DNA from: CAVREM01 sp963728825
Lineage (GTDB): Bacteria > Acidobacteriota > Vicinamibacteria > Vicinamibacterales > CAVVIG01
Reading direction: 5' to 3'
Length of the DNA stretch: 64,000 nt
NCBI GenBank assembly: GCA_963728825.1
Contig: CAVSLA010000003.1
Coordinates: 248,001 to 312,000, forward strand
In this document: one piece after another, positions 57,683 to 64,000 of the stretch
Layout of the letters: each line of letters starts with the position of its first letter
How positions within the stretch are numbered: the first letter of the stretch is position 1
The notes under the pieces: generated by a model
Databases searched by the model: none
What the model was told of the DNA's origin: nothing
The model's input: the letters and a program-made list of their open reading frames with translations, nothing else
Made by a program: the position numbers and the translations under genes

Positions 57683-59245
57683 CTACTGCAAGCGTTTCAG
57701 AATCTCCCTGGCGCGCTCTGAAAACTGCTCATCGTCGACCACGCGTTCGGCATACTGGCGCGCCTCGTCTCGGCTGCCGAGGTTGAAGTGCGCCACCGAG
57801 ATGTTGAACCAGGAGGTAGCGAGCATTCGGGCCGCGCCGGTGATCTGCGCCTCTCGTCGCGCGATCTGGCGGGCCTTGCGGGCCGGATCCCAGCTCGACG
57901 CTTCGATCTGCGCGATTTCCTTCTTCAGCCCGTCGCGTGCCTGCTCGATGCAGGTCGCCGTGCGCGTGAAGATACTTCGCGTAAGCGGCCAGTCACGCAT
58001 CTCTGCGTGCACGGTGCCGAGGTAGAACGCGGTCTCACAATCATCCGGGACGAGCTTGAGGGCCGCCTCGAATCGTTCCCTCGCGGTCGGACGCTGCAGA
58101 CGGCGGTAGGCGATGATCCCACCGAGCTTGAGCACCTCGGAATTGATCCAGAGCCGGTTCGCCTCCTCGATAGCGACCCAGGCCATATCGAGATCGCTCG
58201 TCTGCGTGTAATTCCAGGCGCGCCAATAGAAGGCCTCTCCCGGAAAGACCCGGGTTTCGCCGTTGAGGACCGCGTCGATGGCGTCGAACGCCTCCTTCGG
58301 CCGGTTCAACAGGCTGAGCGCCTTGATGCGGCCGATGAGCGCCTCGGGATGGTCCGGAACGAGGGCCACTGTCCGATCGAAGAAGTCGAGCGCGCGATCG
58401 TTTTCCTCGAACGCAAAGTACAGATTGCCAAGCGAAGCGGTGACAGCCGGCCATCGGGGCCGCCACTTGAAGGCGATTCCGAACAGGCGCTCGGCATCCT
58501 CGATCTGGGTGCGCCCCTGCGCCACCTGCGCGAGCCAATAGGTGATCTCCACATATCGGGGTTCGCGTTCGAGGAGCGCCGTCAACGGTTCCGACTCCGG
58601 TCCCTTACAGGTGCCGACCCGGTAGTCGACCAGCGCCGCGCTTCGCATCTGCACCAACGGTCCGAGCAGCGTCCCTGGCGAGCGATCTTCCTGGCTGCCG
58701 GTATGCGTGCAGTAGAACGCCAGCCACCCGTAGGCCGCGAGCGGATCGGCGTCCGCGAGCAGCCGCCTCTCCTCGACGAGCGCGGGGAATTTGGCGCGAA
58801 GTTCCTGGCTGCGTCGCAGGGCGTTGGCATCCCCAGGGGCGTTGAAGCGGGCGTCACGGCGCGGCACCGAATCGATCGTGTAGAGGTGCGGGGCGAAGGC
58901 AGCCTTCAGGTCCTCCCGCATCCCGATGAGGTCCTGGGCGCGTCGCAGGTAACCCTCGTCCGCCATCCCGAGCTCGCGTTGGCGGAGCTCGAGGAGCAAC
59001 GCGGCGCGAACGGCGCCCCGTGTCGCCGCATCCTCATCCTTCGCCAGAAGATTGGGAAGAGTTCTCACTTCCTCGTATTGGCCGAGCGCCTCCTCGAGGC
59101 AGTCGAAGCATCCGACACGCATCAGGTCCCCGGCCCGAGACAGGCGTGCGGTGACGTCGGGAGCGACCGGGGGCGCCGGAGTTCTGGGCTTCGCACACCC
59201 CCACACGAGAACCGACAGACAAACGCTCGCTAGTACCTGACGCAT
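57683..59245 (-). CDS. TPR-repeat lipoprotein
   Basis: Protein of 520 residues with lipobox LVWGCAKP near residue 17. The N-terminal half is helical; from about residue 230 TPR units appear: EITYWLAQVAQGRTQIEDAE, VTASLGNLYFAFEENDRALD, PEALIGRIKALSLLNRPKEA, AFYLGTVHAEMRDWPLTRSI and FNISVAHFNLGSRDEARQYA. TPR proteins scaffold protein complexes in the envelope. No catalytic motif. The gap to the nitrilase-like gene downstream is 23 bases. Divergent from FmdB across a word-repeat array. Confidence 0.88.
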   Translation of the reverse strand: MRQVLASVCLSVLVWGCAKPRTPAPPVAPDVTARLSRAGDLMRVGCFDCLEEALGQYEEVRTLPNLLAKDEDAATRGAVRAALLLELRQRELGMADEGYLRRAQDLIGMREDLKAAFAPHLYTIDSVPRRDARFNAPGDANALRRSQELRAKFPALVEERRLLADADPLAAYGWLAFYCTHTGSQEDRSPGTLLGPLVQMRSAALVDYRVGTCKGPESEPLTALLEREPRYVEITYWLAQVAQGRTQIEDAERLFGIAFKWRPRWPAVTASLGNLYFAFEENDRALDFFDRTVALVPDHPEALIGRIKALSLLNRPKEAFDAIDAVLNGETRVFPGEAFYWRAWNYTQTSDLDMAWVAIEEANRLWINSEVLKLGGIIAYRRLQRPTARERFEAALKLVPDDCETAFYLGTVHAEMRDWPLTRSIFTRTATCIEQARDGLKKEIAQIEASSWDPARKARQIARREAQITGAARMLATSWFNISVAHFNLGSRDEARQYAERVVDDEQFSERAREILKRLQ

Positions 59246-59267
59246 GGCGACTTAGACACCATCAATC

Positions 59268-59318
59268 CTGGAATAGGGTAATTGGGTAATCGGGTAATTG
59301 GGTAATTGGGTAATATGG
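59268..59318. repeat. Word-repeat array (GGGTAATT)
   Basis: GGGTAATTGGGTAATCGGGT then AATTGGGTAATTGGGTAA. One orientation, six units, filling the divergent gap between the TPR lipoprotein and FmdB genes. The FmdB start is 4 bases after its end. Confidence 0.9.
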
Positions 59319-59321
59319 GGC

Positions 59322-59546
59322 ATGCCGCTGTTCGAGTACGCGTGCCGCGATTGTGGTCACCGGTTCGAATACCTGACGCGCCTGGGTCAGCAGCCCGCCT
59401 GCCCGGTCTGCCACGGGGAGGCACTCGAGAAACAGCTGTCGGTCTTTGCCGTCAACACCGGGATCAGCACCGATACCCGAAGCGTTGCCGGGCCATGCGG
59501 GAGCTGCGGCGATCCGCGCGGTCCGGGTTCCTGCTCCATCCACTGA
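59322..59546 (+). CDS. FmdB-type zinc-ribbon protein
   Basis: 74 residues from ATG 59322 (MPLFEYACRDCGHRFEYLTR); the longer reading starts inside the word repeat. CRDCG and CPVCHG give the FmdB C4 zinc ribbon at residues 8-35, followed by a short tail with CGSCGDPRGPGSCS. FmdB family proteins are regulatory zinc ribbons of uncertain target. The start sits directly after the GGGTAATT array, which may therefore act as its leader. Confidence 0.9.
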   Translation: MPLFEYACRDCGHRFEYLTRLGQQPACPVCHGEALEKQLSVFAVNTGISTDTRSVAGPCGSCGDPRGPGSCSIH

Positions 59547-59670
59547 CCAGCTGCAGCTCCGGCGGCCCCCCACTCCTGTTCCCGCCACGTCACCCCGCGC
59601 CGGCGATCCGCTTTTCTGGACGGCTTTTCTGAACAGCTGCCGAATTGCTCTGGCGCGTCAGGATTGCCGC

Positions 59671-59700
59671 TTGAAAACTAATGCGACAGCGATGTAATGT
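59671..59700 (+). promoter_or_regulatory. Possible promoter of the second TonB paralog
   Basis: TTGAAA at 59671-59676 and TAATGT at 59695-59700 with an 18-base spacer, 90 bases before the receptor ATG. Consensus-like only; not tested. Confidence 0.35.
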
Positions 59701-59789
59701 CCGTCGCGTAGTGGGTTCGTATTAGGCGTTTTAAGACAGCGTCGCCCTCTTTGTATCAATTCTGTTCGCCCGTCCCAAGAGGAGGCCGG

Positions 59790-62700
59790 ATGTCTCGATT
59801 CGTTAGCGCAAGTATGCGTGTCCTTGGTTTGTTCGCGCTGCTCGTCAGCGCGACGCCCGCATGGGCACAGGACGCCGGCATCGCCGGCGTGGTGAGGGAT
59901 ACCTCAGGCGCGGTCTTGCCAGGGGTGACGGTCACCGCGACGAGCCCCGTGCTGATCGAACAGCAGCGGGTTGCCGTCACCGATGCCGAGGGCCGCTATG
60001 TCATCACGCAGTTGAGGCCGGGCGAGTACAAGGTCACCTACGCCCTTTCGGGCTTCTCGACGGTCGCTCGCGAAGGCATCCGTCTGGCGGCCGGATTCAC
60101 GGCTAACGTCGAAGCCGAAATGCGCGTGGGCAGCCTCGAGGAAACCATCACGGTGACGGGCGCCAGCCCGGTAGTTGACGTTCAGAACGTCCGGCGTCAG
60201 ACCGTTGTCACCAACGAGTTGCTCGAGGCGCTGCCGACCAGCACGAAAAGCATCGGGCAATTGACCACGCTGACAACCGGCGTGACCGGCCTTGGCGACG
60301 TCGGCGGCACTTACCAGGTGGAGCCAGGTCAGGACGTCGTCTCCGGCGGCGGCCGCTTCCACGGCAAAGGCGGCACGAAGGTGTCGTTCGACGGCATGGG
60401 GATGGAGAACAGCTCGGGCAACAACAGTTACCAGCTGAACGCCGCCTCGGTCGAAGAGATGGTCATGTCGACCAGCGGCATCTCCGCCGACACCAACGCC
60501 GACGGCATCGTCGTCAACATCGTGCCCAAGGAAGGCGGCAACACGTTCCGCACCATGCTGTCGGGCGTGTTCGCCAACTCGTCGATGGAGGCGACCAACC
60601 TCTCGCAGGAGCTGAAAGACCGTGGCCTGCTGACCGCGAACAAGACGATGAAGGTGTTCGACGAGTCGGCGAGCGTCGGCGGTCCGATCAAGCGCGACCG
60701 GCTGTGGTTCTTCGTCGCGCCGCGCACCTGGGGCGTCGCGCGCAGTCAGGCCGGCACCTACTGGAACAAAACGCAGAACGAATTCCTCACGCCGCCCGAC
60801 GCCCAGTGGAAGGTCGTCAAGTGGACGCCGTGGGTGGATCGCCCCGAGGATCGGCTCAGCGGTCGCCTGGAATGGTACGACTCGATCCTCACGCGCATCA
60901 CCTGGCAAGCGACCCAGAAGAACAAGTTCAACTTCACCTACGACGAGCAGCGCGCGTGCAACTGCGGATCGGTGAGCGCCGCGCAGTCGCATGAGTACTA
61001 CCTGTCGTCGTATCGCTTCGAGCCGAACCGGCTGTTCCAGGCGACCTGGAATGCGCCGATCACCAGCCGGCTGCTGTTCGAGGCGGGCTACGCCGCGACG
61101 ATTTCGCAGTGGAACATGTTCTACCAGCCCGGCGTGCGGCCCGACATCATCAGCATCGCCGACACCGGCATCAACCAGTTCTACGGCGCCGCCAACTCGT
61201 ATCTCGGGTTCCCGAACTCGCGCGATCGGTTCACGCAGCGCGCGTCGCTCTCGTACGTGACCGGGTCACATAACTTCAAGACCGGATTCCAGAACGAGCA
61301 GCCGCGCAGCCGCGTCTACACGCAGGCGAACGGGAACATGACCTACAACTTCTTCAACGGCCGGCCGGTGTCGATCAGCCAGCGCGCGACGCCGTACCTC
61401 GCCGACTCGCGAACCAAGTACGACATGGGCATCTACGCGCAGGATCAGTGGAACATCAGCAATCGGCTGACGCTCAACCTCGGCCTGCGCTGGGATGCGT
61501 TCAATGGCTACGTGCCTGAGCAAACTGCTGGTGTCGCAGGAACCACCACCGGCTGGCCCGGCGCGCTCGAAACCAACGAATGGCTCGGGGAGCGCAAGTT
61601 CGAGGCGAGATACAACATTCCCAACTGGAAGGACTGGAGTCCCCGGATGGGCGTCTCTTACGACCTGTTCGGGAACGGCCGCACAGCCGTCAAGGCGCAG
61701 CTTGGACGGTACCTCTCGAAGCTGGGTACCGACCTCACCGAAGGATTGAATCCGATTGCCACGTCGGTGACGACCGCCACCCGATTCTGGGAGGATCTGT
61801 ACTATCCAGTCGGTGATCCGCGGCGCGGCAATTACGTGCCGGACTGCGACCTCGGCGACTTCGCAGCCAATGGCGAATGCACCGCGATCAACAACAACAA
61901 CTTCGGCAGAAACAACCCGAACGCCACCCGGTACGATCAGGATGTCCTGGAGGGCTACGGCAAGCGCGACTCGAACTGGGACTTCTCGACCGAGATCCAG
62001 CACGAGCTGCGACCCGGGTTCGCGCTGACCGGCGGCTACTATTACAACAACGGCGGCTACACGCGTCAGGGCAATAGCCGGAAGCGCGTCACCGACAACC
62101 TCCTGGTCGGACCCGAGGACTACGACACCTACTGCATTACTGCGCCCATCGATTCGCGGCTGCCCAACGGGGGCGGTTACCAGGTGTGCGACAACGCCAA
62201 CATCAAGCAGGCGAAGTTCGGTCAGTCATCGAACCTGATCACGGCTCGGGAGCCGTACGGCGAGTTCGAGAGCCGGAACGATTTCTTCAACGTGGCGTTC
62301 GATGCGCGGCTGCCGCACGGCATCCGTCTGGGCGGCGGCGTGGACACGGGTCGTTCGGTTGCGGGCAACTGCTTCATCGTCGACAGCCCGGGCGAACTGC
62401 AGAACTGCCGCGTCGTCACCCCATTCAGGGGCCAGACGCAATTCAAGGGGCACGGCGTGATCCCGCTGCCGATGGGCTTCGTGACCAGCTTCGCGTATCA
62501 AAACCTCTCGGGCCCGTCGTTCAACGCCACCTATACGGCCGTTAACTCCGAAATCATCGGGTCTCTCGGCCGTCCGCTGTCGGGTGGGGTGACCCAGGTG
62601 ACGATCCCGCTGGTGGCACCGCAGACCATGTTCGAAGATCGCATCGTCCGCCTCGACCTGCGTTTGTCCAAGTCAGTGACGGTGAAACGCGTGCGCCTTC

Positions 62701-62858
62701 AGGTCAACGTCGATGCCTACAACGCGCTGAATGCCAACTCGGTGCGGGCGCTGAGCAGCACGTTCGGCTCCGGCGGGCGGGCCTCGTCGGCGTGGCAGCG
62801 GCCGACGCAGATTCTGGATCCGCGGCTGATTCAGGTCGGCGGGCAGGTCAGCTTCTGA
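59790..62858 (+). CDS. TonB-dependent outer-membrane receptor, Oar-like (paralog 2)
   Basis: Protein of 1022 residues from ATG 59790 with AAGAGGAGG upstream. Signal peptide LGLFALLVSATPAWAQD, carboxypeptidase-regulatory domain (IAGVVRDTSGAVLPGVTVTA; GEYKVTYALSGFSTVAREG), plug (VDVQNVRRQTVVTNELLEAL; SGNNSYQLNAASVEEMVMST; NADGIVVNIVPKEGGNTF), barrel to ...VGGQVSF. It carries the same paired-cysteine motifs as the receptor at 50806: DEQRACNCGSVS near 390 and YDTYCITAPIDSRLPNGGG near 780. The two share nearly all landmarks. Substrate unknown. Confidence 0.93.
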   Translation: MSRFVSASMRVLGLFALLVSATPAWAQDAGIAGVVRDTSGAVLPGVTVTATSPVLIEQQRVAVTDAEGRYVITQLRPGEYKVTYALSGFSTVAREGIRLAAGFTANVEAEMRVGSLEETITVTGASPVVDVQNVRRQTVVTNELLEALPTSTKSIGQLTTLTTGVTGLGDVGGTYQVEPGQDVVSGGGRFHGKGGTKVSFDGMGMENSSGNNSYQLNAASVEEMVMSTSGISADTNADGIVVNIVPKEGGNTFRTMLSGVFANSSMEATNLSQELKDRGLLTANKTMKVFDESASVGGPIKRDRLWFFVAPRTWGVARSQAGTYWNKTQNEFLTPPDAQWKVVKWTPWVDRPEDRLSGRLEWYDSILTRITWQATQKNKFNFTYDEQRACNCGSVSAAQSHEYYLSSYRFEPNRLFQATWNAPITSRLLFEAGYAATISQWNMFYQPGVRPDIISIADTGINQFYGAANSYLGFPNSRDRFTQRASLSYVTGSHNFKTGFQNEQPRSRVYTQANGNMTYNFFNGRPVSISQRATPYLADSRTKYDMGIYAQDQWNISNRLTLNLGLRWDAFNGYVPEQTAGVAGTTTGWPGALETNEWLGERKFEARYNIPNWKDWSPRMGVSYDLFGNGRTAVKAQLGRYLSKLGTDLTEGLNPIATSVTTATRFWEDLYYPVGDPRRGNYVPDCDLGDFAANGECTAINNNNFGRNNPNATRYDQDVLEGYGKRDSNWDFSTEIQHELRPGFALTGGYYYNNGGYTRQGNSRKRVTDNLLVGPEDYDTYCITAPIDSRLPNGGGYQVCDNANIKQAKFGQSSNLITAREPYGEFESRNDFFNVAFDARLPHGIRLGGGVDTGRSVAGNCFIVDSPGELQNCRVVTPFRGQTQFKGHGVIPLPMGFVTSFAYQNLSGPSFNATYTAVNSEIIGSLGRPLSGGVTQVTIPLVAPQTMFEDRIVRLDLRLSKSVTVKRVRLQVNVDAYNALNANSVRALSSTFGSGGRASSAWQRPTQILDPRLIQVGGQVSF

Positions 62859-62917
62859 TATGGAAAGACCGGTGTCAACGAGCAAGTAAGTAGGGCATCG
62901 TTCGATAGCAAGGTCAG

Positions 62918-62954
62918 CCCCGCACCCGGCTTATCAAGCCATCCGGGTGCGGGG
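62918..62954 (+). terminator. GC-rich hairpin after the TonB receptor
   Basis: CCCCGCACCCGG (62918-62929) and CCGGGTGCGGGG (62943-62954), a perfect 12-bp stem with a 13-base loop. No U-tract follows. It may be a terminator or a REP-like site; the IS110 element abuts it. Confidence 0.65.
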
Positions 62955-62964
62955 CGTTGTCTGT

Positions 62965-63153
62965 ACCCAGTCATCTGATCGGCCGAGCGGCAACGACGAT
63001 GAATCACTCTGATATTCGCGGGTCGGGACCGCATGACCATGATTCGTCGGGAGCTGCCTCGCTCTAGGGACGCGAGTTCGAGACCGGAGTCGTCTATCGC
63101 ATAGAAGCCTCGAGGGTTCTCCTTTCGACAGTCGGCCGATCAGATGACTGGGT
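62965..63153. repeat. 22-bp perfect inverted repeat at the IS110 3' end
   Basis: 62965-62986 (starts ACCCAGTCATCTGATC) and 63132-63153 are exact inverted copies of 22 bases, separated by 145 bases. The right copy lies in the transposase C-terminal codons (TQSSDRPTVE). The pair would fold the non-coding flank into one long hairpin, perhaps the structured RNA used by IS1111-type elements. Confidence 0.75.
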
Positions 63154-64000
63154 CAGGGCGGCCCACACGAAACCGGTCAGCTCGCGCGCCACCGCGGTGA
63201 CGACGTGCTGTTTCGGTTTGCCGCGCGCGGCCAACCGGGCGTAGCGGCGATGGAGCCGCTGTTGCGCCGTCCAGGCCTGCCCGATCACCGTCGCCGGGGC
63301 GCCACGCTGTCGGGCGCGTAACGTGTCCCCGACGAAGGGATGATGGCGGTAATGCCACGCCGCTTCGACGAGCACGCGCCGTAGGTGCGCATTGCCCGTC
63401 TTTGTGATCGCGCCCCGGGCCTGCTTGGTCCCGCTCGAATGCTCAGACGGAATCAGCCCCACGAACGCCATGAGACTCGGAGCGGTCGCAAAGCGCCGGG
63501 CGTCGCCGAGCTCCGCCGCGATCGTGAGCGCCGTCAGATCATCAATACCGCGGAAGCAGCGCAGGCGCTCGACGCGCGGCCGGAGCGGCGCGAGATCCAG
63601 CAGCTCCCGTAGATCCTCCTCGACCGTCCGAAGCCGCGCGACGGCTTCGTCGACGGTGCGAAGATACGCCCGATGCGTCTGCTCAAGGGCGGGCAGCGGC
63701 CAGGTCTGCGCGCGGAGCCAGGCGTCGTGGCGCTTCGACCACGCCTTTTTGGTTCCGGTGAACCGGCGGCCGTGGCGCAGTAAGAATTTCGAGAGGCGAT
63801 GGCGGGCGCGGAGCAGGTCTGCGCGCACATCCTCGCGACACCGCAGTAGGTCGCGCGCCGCTTCCTCCTGCTCCGTCGGAATGTGAATGGCGGTCAGTGC
63901 CCCAGCCCGATACAGCACCGCGAGCTGGCCGGCATCACGCCGGTCCGTCTTGATGCGGGCCCCAGGGCGTCGAGGAATCAGCGCCGGGGCAATCACGTCA
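63094..64000 (-). CDS. IS110/IS1111-type transposase, partial at window edge
   Basis: At least 302 residues, open at the right window edge so the N-terminus is cut. The N-terminal piece RIKTDRRDAGQLAVLYRAGA carries the last part of the DEDD catalytic site (TDRRDA). A coiled middle region follows, then the Transposase_20 domain: FRGIDDLTALTIAAELGDAR near 178 and LMAFVGLIPSEHSSGTKQAR, ITKTGNAHLRRVLVEAAW, with the conserved Ser. Family members use a DEDD/Ser strategy with a bridge or seek RNA. The element may be complete if the other end is present to the right. Confidence 0.9.
   Translation of the reverse strand, partial: DVIAPALIPRRPGARIKTDRRDAGQLAVLYRAGALTAIHIPTEQEEAARDLLRCREDVRADLLRARHRLSKFLLRHGRRFTGTKKAWSKRHDAWLRAQTWPLPALEQTHRAYLRTVDEAVARLRTVEEDLRELLDLAPLRPRVERLRCFRGIDDLTALTIAAELGDARRFATAPSLMAFVGLIPSEHSSGTKQARGAITKTGNAHLRRVLVEAAWHYRHHPFVGDTLRARQRGAPATVIGQAWTAQQRLHRRYARLAARGKPKQHVVTAVARELTGFVWAALTQSSDRPTVERRTLEASMR

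Larger units (their letters stand above)
62955..64000 (-). mobile_element. IS110/IS1111-type insertion sequence, partial
   Basis: Transposase reading leftward plus a 130-base non-coding 3' flank (62964-63093) that starts 1-10 bases after the GC-rich hairpin. It ends near 62955 by inference from the flanking hairpin; the other end lies beyond 64000. Confidence 0.7.

Overview
This is a GC-rich, densely coded bacterial chromosome window. The gene content points to an Acidobacteriota member of the Vicinamibacteria type. The pointers are three Oar-like TonB receptors with an N-terminal carboxypeptidase-regulatory domain, a DUF1592/DUF1552 cytochrome pair, a Ser/Thr kinase fused to a TolB/TPR-like region, CapA-type lipoproteins and a cytochrome-linked copper monooxygenase. 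That placement is inferred from gene families. No rRNA, tRNA, CRISPR array or prophage was seen.

Layout. 1-6.4 kb (minus): SH3-like protein, glutaminyl cyclotransferase, metzincin-like lipoprotein, anchored hypothetical and a kinase cut by the window edge. 6.5-7.5 kb: an IS630 element sitting in the loop of a dispersed palindrome. 7.5-10.5 kb: YgjP-like metallohydrolase, dienoyl-CoA-reductase-like SDR, DASS carrier. 10.5-16.3 kb: rmuC, a zinc-ribbon protein and a four-gene run (acyl-CoA-dehydrogenase-like, OsmC, PhnD-like binding protein, MetE-like). Most genes from 10.8 to 14.5 kb carry clustered single-base frameshifts. 16.4-17 kb: a peroxiredoxin whose peroxidatic cysteine codon is an in-frame UGA followed by a SECIS-like hairpin, so probably a selenoprotein. 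17-32.4 kb: secreted and redox proteins (Gly-rich protein, Cu monooxygenase, two CapA proteins, DapA-like protein, TonB receptor, ankyrin protein, DUF1552 and DUF1592). 32.3-36.5 kb: CoA-transferase, editing deacylase, alcohol dehydrogenase, TauE permease. 36.5-43.1 kb: TolC, RND pump and adaptor, with a divergent WYL regulator. 43.2-50.6 kb: HAD phosphatase, broken DUF4440 gene, ABC exporter, Yip1 protein, DsbA-like lipoprotein, and a baeRF protein coupled to a 59-residue peptide. 50.8-62.9 kb: two paralogous TonB receptors around rhomboid, typA, a nitrilase-family hydrolase, a TPR lipoprotein and FmdB. 63-64 kb: partial IS110/IS1111-type transposase.

The intergenic space is unusually rich in repeats. 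Family A is a short palindrome with compensatory stem changes that often supplies a TAG stop codon. Family B is a roughly 95-bp element ending in ATGGCCGCAGGCGC that abuts gene starts and ends. A third class is locus-specific word repeats, each with its own unit, placed between genes and in one case encoding a signal peptide. The strongest specific discovery candidates are the UGA-containing peroxiredoxin, the compensating palindromes with their insertion-sequence relationship, and the four-gene sulfur or methyl-transfer-like operon.
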